Notes: generated by a model from the letters alone, not told the origin. A DNA stretch of 64,000 nucleotides from Lutibacter agarilyticus (GCF_900188235.1 NZ_FZNT01000001.1:607394-671393); one strand, 5' to 3'; shown: positions 26,253-35,918, numbered from the stretch's first letter. A program made the numbers and translations.

Positions 26253-27558
26253 AAACAGCCTAATCATACTACTTTTCTTGAGTTTTTCGGTAAGTAGAGC
26301 TCAAGAACTTTTAACCAAGGAAACTGCTGTTGGCCTCGCTTTAGAAAACAATTACGGTATTCGAATTGCAGAAAATTCTGTAAAGATTGCTGAAAACAAT
26401 GCTAGTATTTACAATAGTGGTTATTTACCTAGTGTTTTAGCAAATGGAGGTGCTAGTTATAGTAATGACAATTCAACAGCAACAAGACAAGATGGTAGTA
26501 CTGTTGAAATTAAGCATGCAGAATCTTCTCGTTATAATGGATCCGTAGGTTTAAACTACACACTTTTTGATGGTTTAGGAAGGTCTTATAATTACAAAAG
26601 ATTAAAGGAACAATACAATTTATCAGAATTAGAAGCCGAAACGGTAATTCAAAATTCTTTACTTCAAATTTTCACCAATTATTATGAAGTTGCGCGCATT
26701 ACTGAAAATCAAAAAAACATTGCCGAATCCTTAATTATTTCTAAACAACGTTTAACAAGAATGACTTATGGTTTTGAATACGGTCAAAACACCAAATTAG
26801 AGGTTTTAAACGCTGAAGTAGATGTAAATAACGATAGTATTAGCTTAATTAACGAACAACGATTATTAGCTAATTCTAAGCGAAATTTAAATTTATTATT
26901 AGGAAGAAATGTAACTGAAGATTTTACCGTAGTTACCAATGTTGAATTTAATTTAATTTTTGAATTCAATCAGTTATTAGAAAAAGCAAAACAATACAAT
27001 GTTGAAATTCAGAAGATTGATAAAAATATTGTAATTAGTGAATACGATATTAAAATAAGCAAATCTAGCCTTTACCCTTTTCTAAATTTAAATACGTCTT
27101 ATGGCTTTAATCAATCTAACAACAATCAAACTTCGTTGTTTAAAACCTTAGAATCGGACGGGTTTAACGCTGGAGTTACTTTAAATTGGAATATTTTTGA
27201 TGGCGGCTCAACAAAAACAAGAATTCAGAATTCTAAAATTAATGCAGAAAATGTGAAAGTTCAAAAAGAATTAGTTTCCAATGAATTAGAACGAAATGTT
27301 GCAAATGCATTAGAGATTTACAACAATGCTATTTTTATTATGAATGCTGAAGAAGTAAATGTTGAAACCAATAAACGCAATTTTGAAAGATCGGAAGAGC
27401 AATTTAAATTAGGTCAAATTACTTCTATTGAATTTAGATTGGCACAAGTAAATTTATTAAATGCACTATCTAACTTAAACAGTGCAAAGTTTGAAGCTAA
27501 AAATGCCGAAATTTTCTTAATCAACTTAACCGGAGATTTATTAAATATTCAATTTTAA
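26242..27558 (+). CDS. TolC-family outer-membrane efflux protein
   Basis: The 438-aa protein has a signal peptide (residues 1-20, ending SVSRAQ) and the duplicated alpha-helical OEP repeat. Motifs include the N-terminal AVGLALENNYGIRIAENSVKIAENN, GSVGLNYTLFDGLGR and, in the second half, NAGVTLNWNIFDGGSTKTR. It forms the trimeric outer-membrane channel of the tripartite pump made with the two preceding gene products. It overlaps the pump gene by 11 bp. It could also serve the MacB-like cluster that lies next to it in convergent orientation, which has no TolC of its own. Confidence 0.93.
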   Translation: MSYKNSLIILLFLSFSVSRAQELLTKETAVGLALENNYGIRIAENSVKIAENNASIYNSGYLPSVLANGGASYSNDNSTATRQDGSTVEIKHAESSRYNGSVGLNYTLFDGLGRSYNYKRLKEQYNLSELEAETVIQNSLLQIFTNYYEVARITENQKNIAESLIISKQRLTRMTYGFEYGQNTKLEVLNAEVDVNNDSISLINEQRLLANSKRNLNLLLGRNVTEDFTVVTNVEFNLIFEFNQLLEKAKQYNVEIQKIDKNIVISEYDIKISKSSLYPFLNLNTSYGFNQSNNNQTSLFKTLESDGFNAGVTLNWNIFDGGSTKTRIQNSKINAENVKVQKELVSNELERNVANALEIYNNAIFIMNAEEVNVETNKRNFERSEEQFKLGQITSIEFRLAQVNLLNALSNLNSAKFEAKNAEIFLINLTGDLLNIQF

Positions 27559-27576
27559 ATACTGAAAATTAACTAT

Positions 27577-27740
27577 AAAAAAGGCTGTTTAAAAAATATT
27601 GAAAGCCGTCATTCTGAATATGTCACACAGAGCTTGTCGAAGTGTTATTTCAGAATCTCATCATATTTAGTTTAGCGACTACGAGAACCTGAATCAAGTC
27701 CAGGTTGATGAAAATTTCGTTTTTTAATCAGCCTTTTTTG
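27577..27740. repeat. Nested palindromic element (copy B) between convergent genes
   Basis: Outer arms AAAAAAGGCTGTTTAAAAAA (27577) and TTTTTTAATCAGCCTTTTTT (to about 27739) enclose two palindromes. The first runs from CGTCATTCTGAA (27607) to TTTCAGAATCTC, with an inserted tip containing GTCACACAGAGCTTGTCGA and GTG. The second, inverted relative to the first, runs from GAGAACCTGAA (27683) to CAGGTTGATG (27710). The same two modules recur in copy D (36370), and in reverse orientation in copy C (34476). Confidence 0.8.
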
Positions 27741-27754
27741 TTTTTTATAATGTT

Positions 27755-28855
27755 TTATTCAGGTTTTAAAGCGTTCCAAACTTTAATTTCATCAGTTTCA
27801 GAAATACCGCTTAATATTTCAACATAAATACCATTGCTAATTCCTGTTTCAACAGTTGTTTTTTCAAATTGTTTATCTCCTGTCTTTAATTCAACATAAG
27901 GTTTTTTAGTATCTTCATCAAATTGTAACAACGCTTCTTTAATGGCTAAAACATCTTCAGCTTTCGCTAAAATTATGGAAGCATTGGCACTTAAGCCAGC
28001 ACGAATAAACGTAGTATCTTGCTTTTTTAAGGTTCCTTTAATTTCAAACTGAACAGCACCATTTTCTAATTTTCCTTTTGGTGCAATATAATCTAATACC
28101 GCATCAAATGTAATGTCTTCAATAGCTCCAACAGTTATTTCCAAAGGCAAACCTTCTTTAATTTTCCCAATTTCAGACTCATCAACATTTCCTTCAAAAA
28201 TCATTTTATTTACATCAGCTAAAACGGCAATGGTTGTTCCATCATTAAAATTATTACTTTCAATTACTTGGTTTCCAACTTCAACAGGCATTTCTAAAAC
28301 CATTCCAGCTACCGTAGAACGAATTAAAGTATTTGCGGAATTTCCTAAACCCATTGTTGAACCCGTTTTCACAATGTCGTAGTTTTGATTGGCTGCTTTG
28401 TAACGTTGTTCTGCTTGAATAAAAGCGACTTCAGAAGTTTCTAATTCTTTGCGAGAAATTACTCCTTTAGCAAATAGCTCTTTTTGACGGTGATAATCTC
28501 TACGGTTATTATCTAATGTTATTTTGGCAGTTTCGATAGCGTTCTTAGCATTGTTTAAGGCTGAAGAATTAGGGATTACTTTTATTTTTGCAATTAAATC
28601 TCCTGCTTGTAAAATGTCTCCACCTTCAACATATATTTCTTCAATAACTCCTGAAATGTTAGGTTTAATAAGTACTTCTTCCAAAGGAATGATACTTCCT
28701 GTAGCCACAGTTTTTTTAACAATTGTTTGTACTGAAGCTTTCTCTGTAGTATAAACAACAGGATCTTCGGCATTTTTTTGATATAAATAGTACATCGCAG
28801 CACTAAAAGTAACGACTATAAAAATTAAAACAAAAATGGTAACTGATTTTTTCAT
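27755..28855 (-). CDS. MacA-like periplasmic adaptor of an ABC efflux system (cluster 1)
   Basis: The 366-aa protein has an N-terminal membrane helix (about 5-23) and adaptor organisation: first lipoyl half IIPLEEVLIKPNISGVIEEI (about 57-75), coiled-coil hairpin (about 100-165), second lipoyl half (STVAGMVLEMPVEVGNQV) and beta-barrel with EGNVDESEIGKIKEGLPLEI. It resembles the adaptor at 41358-42473 along its whole length, so the two are paralogues. It follows two MacB-type permease genes on the same strand (27 bp gap). The cluster has no ATPase gene. Confidence 0.9.
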   Translation of the reverse strand: MKKSVTIFVLIFIVVTFSAAMYYLYQKNAEDPVVYTTEKASVQTIVKKTVATGSIIPLEEVLIKPNISGVIEEIYVEGGDILQAGDLIAKIKVIPNSSALNNAKNAIETAKITLDNNRRDYHRQKELFAKGVISRKELETSEVAFIQAEQRYKAANQNYDIVKTGSTMGLGNSANTLIRSTVAGMVLEMPVEVGNQVIESNNFNDGTTIAVLADVNKMIFEGNVDESEIGKIKEGLPLEITVGAIEDITFDAVLDYIAPKGKLENGAVQFEIKGTLKKQDTTFIRAGLSANASIILAKAEDVLAIKEALLQFDEDTKKPYVELKTGDKQFEKTTVETGISNGIYVEILSGISETDEIKVWNALKPE

Positions 28856-28882
28856 TGAATTGTATTCTTAGATAATTGATAA

Positions 28883-30142
28883 TTATTCATTTCTTAAAGC
28901 ATCAACGGGTTTTAAGCGTATTGCATTTTGAGCAGGAATAAAACCTGCAAATAAACCTGATAAAATTAATATAGTTAAGGCTGTTGTAATTACGCCTAAA
29001 TTAACACTAGGATTGGCAAACATGTCTATTGGTCCTGATGCATCTATTGCGTAATTTATACCATAAATACAAACTGCTCCAAACACAATACCTGCCATAC
29101 CCGATATAATGGTTAAAAAAACCGATTCTGTTAAAATTTGACCGCGTATGGTATTGGGTGAAGCGCCTAACGCTCTTCTAATTCCAATTTCTTTAGTTCG
29201 CTCTTTTACAACAATTAACATAATGTTACTTACACCAATAATTCCAGAAATTAACACCAAAGTACCTACAAAATAGGCAATCACTTTTAATGCTGTAAAC
29301 AGGCTTTCTACCCTGCTAAATTCTTCATATAAATCGAAATGCCCAACAGCACGTCGATCATCAGGATGTATTTTATGGTTCTTTTTAACAATGTCAAAAA
29401 TTTGATTTTTTATAGCTGTTATAGGTGTTCCATCATTTGCTGTAATTGCCATCCACCCTACTTTGTCTCCACGATTAAAAGCTTGTGAAAAAGCTGTAAA
29501 TGGTACAAATATTTGACTTTGAGATTCTTCACCATCACCACCAGTATTTTTCTTTTTATAGGTGCCAATCACCATAAAATTAACTCCTTGTATTTTTATA
29601 TAAGTTCCTATCGGATTTTCACCTTTTTCATACAAACCTGTTTTAACAGCTTCACCAATTACAGCAACTTTTCTTTTCCCATTAATATCAGCATAATTAA
29701 TAAAACGTCCTGAACTTATATCCATAGGTTCTTGTTTTATAATCTCAGGATAATCGCCATACACATTGTAAGCACCTACATTTAAACCACGTATTACATT
29801 ATTTGCGCCTCTAAAACCGCCTAACTGATTTCTAGGAGAAATAAATCGTAAATTAGGTACATTTTCTCGAATGTCTGAAACATCACTTAAACGATAACTA
29901 TACCGTCTACCTTTAGCCATACCGTCGTAAGATTTTGTAATGGTTCTGGTCCACATAAACATTGTATTGGTAGCTGCATCGCCAAAACCTTGTTTAATAC
30001 CGTTTTCAAGCCCTTTTCCTGCCGCTAATAACAATATTAAAATGAAGATACCCCAAAAAACACCAAAAGCAGTCAGCAGCGTTCTTACCCAATTACTGGA
30101 TAGTACTTCAATTATTTCGTTCCAACGGTCTTTATTAAACAT
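28883..30142 (-). CDS. MacB-like ABC transporter permease (cluster 1, second)
   Basis: The 419-aa protein has one N-terminal membrane helix (about 22-42), a large periplasmic MacB core domain (about 50-280) and three C-terminal helices with the FtsX signature between them (VKERTKEIGIRRALGASPNTI). It lacks any nucleotide-binding domain. The MacB family uses mechanotransmission to drive efflux from the periplasm. It is paralogous to the permease at 42502-43749 (both have WGIFIL/WGIFLL and the same core). It lies 10 bp downstream of the other permease. Confidence 0.92.
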   Translation of the reverse strand: MFNKDRWNEIIEVLSSNWVRTLLTAFGVFWGIFILILLLAAGKGLENGIKQGFGDAATNTMFMWTRTITKSYDGMAKGRRYSYRLSDVSDIRENVPNLRFISPRNQLGGFRGANNVIRGLNVGAYNVYGDYPEIIKQEPMDISSGRFINYADINGKRKVAVIGEAVKTGLYEKGENPIGTYIKIQGVNFMVIGTYKKKNTGGDGEESQSQIFVPFTAFSQAFNRGDKVGWMAITANDGTPITAIKNQIFDIVKKNHKIHPDDRRAVGHFDLYEEFSRVESLFTALKVIAYFVGTLVLISGIIGVSNIMLIVVKERTKEIGIRRALGASPNTIRGQILTESVFLTIISGMAGIVFGAVCIYGINYAIDASGPIDMFANPSVNLGVITTALTILILSGLFAGFIPAQNAIRLKPVDALRNE

Positions 30143-30152
30143 TATGTACGTT

Positions 30153-31400
30153 TTATTCGTGGCTTAAAGCTTTTACTGGTTGAATATGTGCTGCTTTCCA
30201 AGCGGGTATAAATCCGGCCAAAGCACCAGCAATAATTAAAACAATGACCATTGTAATAGCCATTGAAAAATTTACTGACGGATTTAACACATAATCTACT
30301 TCAATATTTGGTCCTACAACTTCTAATAAAGCCATACTTAATATGAGTCCGGCAAAACCTGAAACACCTGTTACAAAAATAGACTCTTGTAAAATCATTC
30401 CTATAATAGACCAAGGCTTCGCTCCTAAAGCTTTCCGAATGCCAATTTCTTTTGTTCTTTCCTTAACAATAATCAGCATTATATTGCTTACCCCTACTAC
30501 ACCTGCAATAATGGTACAAATACCGACAAACCAGAAAAAAGCAGCAATATTACTTGTCAATGTATAGAAACGTTTGGCTTCATTTATAGCGTTATGAACG
30601 TTAATAGCACTGGTATCATCAGGTGCTACAATATGAGATTCTTGTAAATATCGTTTTACATTATCTGTAAATTGATTAGAAACAGCTAAAGCTTTATCAA
30701 AATTATCTTCAGGCTTAACCGTAAACCCTAAATTAGCTATTTTGTTTGCTCCATTAAAAATATTTTGTGCTGTAGTAATTGGTATAAAAACACGATCTTC
30801 TTCTCTATCACCACCTGCATCGCTATAAATACCAATAATTTTAAAATTAATTCCTGAAAGCTGCACATATTCATTCAAAGGATTTTCAATATCTTTTAAA
30901 AGCTCTTTTTGAATTTTACGACTAATTACAATTACTTTATTCTTCGCTTTTAAATCGGCATAATTAATATACCGACCTAGTACCATACTTTGATTTTCAA
31001 TTTGTTGGTAATTAGGGCTTATTCCGTTAACTCCGTACGAAACAGATTCTTCTTTATAATTGATGGTAGCACCACGAATACGAAACAAATCTGATTTGTA
31101 TTCTATATCATCTTTATAAAGTGTATTTAAATTTGCATAATCTTCATTGCTCAACTCAATTCTTCTACCCGGATTTAGTCCTTTATACTCTTTAGTGGTA
31201 ACTCTAGTCCACACCCATATTCTATTCGTAGCATCGGCTTCAAATTCTTTTCGAATACCATTTTCCATCCCCTGTCCAAAGCCTAACAATATCACTAAAA
31301 TAAAAATACCTGAAGCAACAGAAATCCCCGTAAGAAAAGTTCTTAACTTATTTTTTCTGATAGTTTCAAATATTTCTTGCCAGCGATCTATATCAAACAT
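30153..31400 (-). CDS. MacB-like ABC transporter permease (cluster 1, first)
   Basis: The 415-aa protein begins MFDIDRWQEIFETIRKNKLR, has one N-terminal helix, a MacB core domain and the FtsX region with VKERTKEIGIRKALGAKPWSI, then two more helices. Its closest partner in the window is the permease at 43752-44981 (start MFDLDRWREIFQAISKNKLR). The two permeases of each cluster probably form a heterodimer. It is the first gene of the permease-permease-adaptor unit; no ATP-binding protein gene precedes it, unlike cluster 2. Confidence 0.92.
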   Translation of the reverse strand: MFDIDRWQEIFETIRKNKLRTFLTGISVASGIFILVILLGFGQGMENGIRKEFEADATNRIWVWTRVTTKEYKGLNPGRRIELSNEDYANLNTLYKDDIEYKSDLFRIRGATINYKEESVSYGVNGISPNYQQIENQSMVLGRYINYADLKAKNKVIVISRKIQKELLKDIENPLNEYVQLSGINFKIIGIYSDAGGDREEDRVFIPITTAQNIFNGANKIANLGFTVKPEDNFDKALAVSNQFTDNVKRYLQESHIVAPDDTSAINVHNAINEAKRFYTLTSNIAAFFWFVGICTIIAGVVGVSNIMLIIVKERTKEIGIRKALGAKPWSIIGMILQESIFVTGVSGFAGLILSMALLEVVGPNIEVDYVLNPSVNFSMAITMVIVLIIAGALAGFIPAWKAAHIQPVKALSHE

Positions 31401-31730
31401 AATTTGGTTTAGGTGATAATTTTAAGAGGGTTCCTTTATTAAAGACGCTTAAACTACACTTTTTGTTACACTAAAATTAATTTTATTTCTACGGACAATT
31501 GTTAAATTTAGCTTAAATGTTGATTTTAAAAATGATCGAATCACTAAAATAACAATTCAAAAAATGAACTCCTCTCACTTTTTATTTTATTAATTGCATT
31601 TACATACATAAGCAATAATAATGATATTTAATCAATTACTCTTGAAATAATGACAAAAGTCATACTAAAATAACCCATATATCTCTAAATTTATAGAGTA
31701 AAACCAAAATTAATATAATACGAATCAAAC
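31401..31730. other. 330-bp divergent gap upstream of ppdK
   Basis: No gene is seen. It should hold promoters for the ABC cluster (minus) and for ppdK (plus). It contains a 14-bp palindrome ATGAC-AAAA-GTCAT (31650-31663) and, at 31682-31699, a small TCTCTAAATTTATAGAG hairpin that overlaps a near-consensus -7 box. Confidence 0.5.
31650..31663 (+). promoter_or_regulatory. Possible Crp/Fnr-type operator upstream of ppdK
   Basis: The palindrome ATGAC-AAAA-GTCAT has the size and form of Crp/Fnr-family sites. A near-consensus -7 box TAAATTTA lies at 31686-31693; with a start about 7 nt later the palindrome would be centred near -43, close to the usual class II activator position. This is inference from spacing only. 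Confidence 0.35.
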
Positions 31731-34460
31731 ATGAACACACTACAAGAAGTAAAAACTAGAGTGTACAAGTTCGGCAACAAAGATGCCGATGGTAATAGTA
31801 CAATGAAAAACCTCTTAGGGGGAAAAGGAGCAAATTTAGCTGAAATGAGTTTAATTGGAATCCCGGTACCTCCCGGATTTACAATTACTACTGAGGTTTG
31901 TACAGAATACAACCAACTTGGCCAAGATGCTGTAGTTAAAATGATAAAACAAGAAGTTGAAGATTCCATAGCGAATATTGAAACTATTATGGGAACTGAA
32001 TTTGGAGACAAAGAAAACCCATTGTTAGTTTCTGTACGTTCTGGAGCAAGAGTTTCAATGCCCGGTATGATGGATACTGTTTTAAACTTAGGTTTAAATG
32101 ATGATGTTGTAATTGGATTGGCTGAAAAATCTGGTAATGAGCGTTTTGCTTGGGATTCATACAGACGCTTTATTCAAATGTATGGAGATGTTGTTTTAGG
32201 TATGAAACCTGAATCAAAAGAGGATATTGATCCTTTTGAAGAAATTATGGAAGCCTTGAAACACAAACGTAGTATTGAATTAGATACGCAGTTTACCATT
32301 CAAGATTTAAAAGATTTAGTTTACGACTTTAAAGAAGCTGTTAAAAAACGTACAGGACACGATTTTCCTACGAACCCTTGGGATCAATTATGGGGTGCTG
32401 TTGTAGCTGTTTTCAATAGTTGGAATGGTGATAGAGCTGTTTATTATAGAACTATGAATGGTTATCCTGGTGAATGGGGAACCGCTGTAAATGTACAAGC
32501 TATGGTATATGGTAATATGGGTGAAAACTCTGGAACTGGAGTTTGTTTTACGCGTGATGCTGGTACGGGTGAAAATGTTTTTAATGGAGAATATTTAATA
32601 AATGCACAGGGTGAAGATGTGGTGGCAGGAACAAGAACTCCACAGCAAATCACAAAATTAGGATCTTTGCGTTGGGCGAAATTAGCAAAAGTTGAAGAAG
32701 AAGACAGAGCAGAAAACTATCCTTCTTTAGAAGAGCTAATGCCTGAAATTTATAATGAACTAAATGAATACCAAGAAAAATTAGAATTGCATTACAGAGA
32801 CATGCAAGATATGGAATTTACCATGCAAAATGGTAAATTATGGATACTTCAAACGCGTAACGGTAAACGTACAGGTGCAGCAATGGTTAAAATTGCTATG
32901 GATTCATTAAAAGAAGGTTTAATTACTGAAAAAGAAGCACTATTACAAATAGAGCCTTCAAAATTAGATGAGCTATTACATCCTGTTTTTGATCCGAAAG
33001 CATTAAAAAGAGCAAATGTAATTGCACAAGGGTTACCTGCTTCACCTGGTGCAGCTACAGGTAAAATTGTATTTTTTGCTGATGAAGCTGATAATTACAA
33101 GAGTAGTATTTTAGTACGTATAGAAACTTCTCCTGAAGATTTAGAAGGAATGAATATTGCTAAAGGTATTTTAACTGCTCGTGGTGGTATGACTTCTCAC
33201 GCAGCTGTTGTTGCTCGTGGTATGGGTAAATGTTGTGTTTCTGGAGCAGGTGCTTTAAAGATTAATTACAAAAGAAGAACGTTAACTGTTGATGGCCATG
33301 TATATCAAGAAGGTGATTGGATTTCATTAAATGGTTCTACAGGTAATATTATTGAAGGTAAAGTTGCTACAAGTGAACCTGAATTAAGTGGTGAATTTGC
33401 TGAATTAATGAAATTATCAGACAAATACACAACAATGAATGTTAGAACAAATGCTGACTCTCCAAAAGACGCTAAAGTAGCGGTGAAATTTGGTGCTCAA
33501 GGTATTGGATTAACAAGAACTGAACATATGTTTTTTGAAGTTGACCGTATCAAAGCAATGCGTGAAATGATTTTAGCAGATACCTTAAAAGGTAGAAAAG
33601 AAGCATTGAATGAATTATTACCAATGCAACGTTCAGATTTTGAAGGTATTTTTGAAGCAATGGCAGGATTACCTGTTACCGTTCGCTTATTAGATCCGCC
33701 TTTACATGAATTTGTACCTCACCAATTAGAAACTCAAAGAAGTTTGGCTGAAGACATGCATATTTCTTTAGAAGCTGTAAAAATTAAAGTTGCAGAACTA
33801 GAAGAATTCAACCCAATGTTAGGTCATAGAGGTTGTAGACTAGGGATCACTTATCCTGAAATAACTGAAATGCAAGCAAGAGCAATTATTGAAGCAGCCT
33901 TAAATCTAAAAGAAAAAGGTATTGAAGCAAAACCAGAAATTATGGTGCCTTTAATTGGTACAATTGCTGAATTTGAAAATCAAGAAGCTATTATTAGAGC
34001 TACTGCCAATAAAGTTTTTGAAGAGAGAAATGATACAATTGAATATTTAGTAGGAACAATGATTGAAATTCCTCGTGCAGCTTTAATCGCAGATTTAATT
34101 GCTGCTAAAGCAGATTTCTTTTCCTTCGGAACAAATGATTTAACGCAAATGACTTTTGGTTATTCTCGTGATGATGCTGGTAAATTCTTACCTGTTTATA
34201 TTGAAGAAGGCATTTTAAAAGTTGATCCTTTTGAAGTATTAGATCAAGAAGGTGTTGGTCAATTGGTTAAAATGGGTACTGATAAAGGTAGAAGTGTAAA
34301 ACCAAAATTAAAAGTCGGTATTTGTGGTGAGCACGGTGGTGACCCAAGTTCAGTTGAATTCTGTTACAATACTGGAATGAATTATGTAAGTTGTTCTCCT
34401 TATAGAGTTCCAATTGCACGTATTGCTTCAGCACAAGCTGCGATTAAAAAACAAGGTTAA
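31731..34460 (+). CDS. ppdK: Pyruvate, phosphate dikinase
   Basis: The 909-aa enzyme interconverts pyruvate + ATP + Pi and PEP + AMP + PPi. Domains in order: ATP-grasp (about 1-340, with GGKGANLAEMSLIGIPVPPGFT and SVRSGARVSMPGMMDTVLNLG), the swivelling phosphohistidine domain with H490 in GGMTSHAAVVARG, and the C-terminal PEP/pyruvate barrel (about 530-909) with LTRTEHMFFE, the GLPVTVRLLDPPLHEF block and catalytic C865 in GICGEHGGD. All catalytic motifs are intact. It probably runs in gluconeogenic or PPi-linked glycolytic direction. It is followed by a nested palindromic element. Confidence 0.97.
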   Translation: MNTLQEVKTRVYKFGNKDADGNSTMKNLLGGKGANLAEMSLIGIPVPPGFTITTEVCTEYNQLGQDAVVKMIKQEVEDSIANIETIMGTEFGDKENPLLVSVRSGARVSMPGMMDTVLNLGLNDDVVIGLAEKSGNERFAWDSYRRFIQMYGDVVLGMKPESKEDIDPFEEIMEALKHKRSIELDTQFTIQDLKDLVYDFKEAVKKRTGHDFPTNPWDQLWGAVVAVFNSWNGDRAVYYRTMNGYPGEWGTAVNVQAMVYGNMGENSGTGVCFTRDAGTGENVFNGEYLINAQGEDVVAGTRTPQQITKLGSLRWAKLAKVEEEDRAENYPSLEELMPEIYNELNEYQEKLELHYRDMQDMEFTMQNGKLWILQTRNGKRTGAAMVKIAMDSLKEGLITEKEALLQIEPSKLDELLHPVFDPKALKRANVIAQGLPASPGAATGKIVFFADEADNYKSSILVRIETSPEDLEGMNIAKGILTARGGMTSHAAVVARGMGKCCVSGAGALKINYKRRTLTVDGHVYQEGDWISLNGSTGNIIEGKVATSEPELSGEFAELMKLSDKYTTMNVRTNADSPKDAKVAVKFGAQGIGLTRTEHMFFEVDRIKAMREMILADTLKGRKEALNELLPMQRSDFEGIFEAMAGLPVTVRLLDPPLHEFVPHQLETQRSLAEDMHISLEAVKIKVAELEEFNPMLGHRGCRLGITYPEITEMQARAIIEAALNLKEKGIEAKPEIMVPLIGTIAEFENQEAIIRATANKVFEERNDTIEYLVGTMIEIPRAALIADLIAAKADFFSFGTNDLTQMTFGYSRDDAGKFLPVYIEEGILKVDPFEVLDQEGVGQLVKMGTDKGRSVKPKLKVGICGEHGGDPSSVEFCYNTGMNYVSCSPYRVPIARIASAQAAIKKQG

Positions 34461-34473
34461 TATATAGTTTTAA

Positions 34474-34617
34474 AAAGGGGCTGTAAAAAAAGTAAACTTT
34501 TCGTCAACCTGAACTTGTTTCAGGTTCTCATAATAATTGATTTTCAGTACAATGAGATTCTGAAATTAATTCAGAATGGCGAGTTTTTTATACTTTTTTT
34601 ATACCCCCTTTTTTTTA
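34474..34617. repeat. Nested palindromic element (copy C) after ppdK
   Basis: Outer arms AAAAAGGGGCTGTAAAAAAA (from 34473) and TTTTTTTATACCCCCTTTTT (to about 34616) enclose two hairpins: CGTCAACCTGAACTTGTTTC..GGTTCTCAT (34502-34531) and ATGAGATTCTGAA..TTCAGAATGGCG (34552-34581). TCTCAT and ATGAGA pair between the hairpins, and CGTCA pairs with TGGCG, so the whole can fold as a cloverleaf-like cruciform. It is copy B in reverse orientation without the inserted tip. Confidence 0.8.
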
Positions 34618-34643
34618 CCCTGCAATTAAAGTATCTTAGCGAC

Positions 34644-35405
34644 ATGATAAAAGTGGTACTTCTTGGTGCTGGAAATGTAGCTGTCCATTTAACAAAAATG
34701 CTTCTAAAAAGTGCGAGTATTGAACTTGTTCAAGTGTACAATCGAAGCATAGATAAAATTGCTTATTTAAAAAATGAAACTGCAATAACAACTAAAATCC
34801 CTGAGTTAAAAGAGGCTGACATATATATTATCTGTGTTTCAGACAATGCCATTTCTAAAGTTTCAAAACAATTGAATTTTGAAGGTAAATTAGTGGTACA
34901 TACCTCAGGCGCAACAGATTTAGCTGTTTTAAAATGCAACGCAAATAAGGGTGTATTATATCCTTTACAATCATTTTCAAAAGATAAAAAAGTTGATTTT
35001 TCTGAAGTTCCTTTTTGTTTAGAAGCTGAAAATAGTAAAGATTTAGAATTGCTTCAAAAAATAACAAATGCTATTGGAAGTCCATCCTATAAAATAAATT
35101 CAGAACAACGAAAAACCTTACATGTTGCAGCCGTATTTGTCAATAATTTTGTAAATCATTTATATCAAATCGGTAATGAAATTTGTTCAAAAGAACACAT
35201 TCCTTTTGAAATCTTAGCTCCTTTGATCAAGGAAACAGCATTAAAAATAGAAGATCTCACTCCTTTTGAAGCACAAACAGGACCTGCAAAACGTAACGAT
35301 ACCAAAACTATTGAAACACATTTATCATTACTTACTAATAATCAACAAAAAATTTATACATTGCTAACCCAATCAATTATAAATTTATATGGAGAAAAGT
35401 TATAA
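34644..35405 (+). CDS. DUF2520/Rossmann-fold NAD(P)-binding protein
   Basis: The 253-aa protein starts at ATG 34644 (MIKVVLLGAGNVAVHLTKML); a frame from 34515 would cross the palindromic element and is rejected. The N-terminal Rossmann domain has the GxGNVA motif and IYIICVSDNAI; the C-terminal helical DUF2520 domain has HVAAVFVNNFVNHLY and FEAQTGPAKRND. This family is related to F420-dependent NADP oxidoreductases and ketopantoate-type reductases, but its substrate is not known. It overlaps the next gene by 17 bp and starts an operon with kdsC-like and DUF2147 genes. Confidence 0.88.
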   Translation: MIKVVLLGAGNVAVHLTKMLLKSASIELVQVYNRSIDKIAYLKNETAITTKIPELKEADIYIICVSDNAISKVSKQLNFEGKLVVHTSGATDLAVLKCNANKGVLYPLQSFSKDKKVDFSEVPFCLEAENSKDLELLQKITNAIGSPSYKINSEQRKTLHVAAVFVNNFVNHLYQIGNEICSKEHIPFEILAPLIKETALKIEDLTPFEAQTGPAKRNDTKTIETHLSLLTNNQQKIYTLLTQSIINLYGEKL

Positions 35406-35916
35406 AGAAATAATGCCACAAATCACTACTTTTATGTTTGATGTAGATGGTGTTTTAACCAATGGTTTGGTTCATATATCATCTACGGGAGAATTAACAA
35501 GGTTAATGAACACAAAAGATGGATATGCTTTAAAATCTGCTATTGATGCTGGATATAATATTTGTATTATTTCTGGCGGACAAAATGAAGGTGTAAGATC
35601 TAGACTTGTAGGTTTGGGAATTACTGATATTTATTTAGGTGCACACGATAAAATAATTCAATTTAACAAATATGTAAAAGAAAAGAATCTAACTCCAGAA
35701 GAAATTTTATATATGGGTGATGATATTCCAGATTATCCAGTGATGAAATTAGTTGGATTGGCAACTTGCCCTAAAGATGCTGTTGCAGAAATACAAAATG
35801 CATCCCACTATATTTCTCATAAAAAAGGAGGGCTAGGTTGTGTTAGGGATGTTATTGAACAAGTGTTAAAAGTACAAGGAAAATGGGCTGGTCAGTTCCA
35901 TGCTAAATATGATTAA
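35389..35916 (+). CDS. KdsC-type HAD phosphatase (3-deoxy-manno-octulosonate 8-phosphate phosphatase)
   Basis: The 175-aa protein has the capless C0 HAD fold: catalytic D18VD20GVLTNG, motif II IISGG, motif III K in the KKGGLG region and motif IV MGDDIPDYPVMK. These match KdsC-like enzymes, which release phosphate from KDO-8-P in lipid A core synthesis; the related YrbI activity on nonulosonate phosphates is an alternative. An in-frame ATG at 35413 would give a slightly shorter version beginning MPQITTFMFD, and may be the true start. It overlaps the DUF2520 gene by 17 bp and is followed at once by the DUF2147 gene. Confidence 0.88.
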   Translation: MEKSYKEIMPQITTFMFDVDGVLTNGLVHISSTGELTRLMNTKDGYALKSAIDAGYNICIISGGQNEGVRSRLVGLGITDIYLGAHDKIIQFNKYVKEKNLTPEEILYMGDDIPDYPVMKLVGLATCPKDAVAEIQNASHYISHKKGGLGCVRDVIEQVLKVQGKWAGQFHAKYD

Positions 35917-35918
35917 TT

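Noticed and set aside
34515..34643. N-terminal extension of the DUF2520 protein
   Set aside because: It runs through the nested palindromic element and has no family similarity; ATG 34644 gives the canonical Rossmann start.
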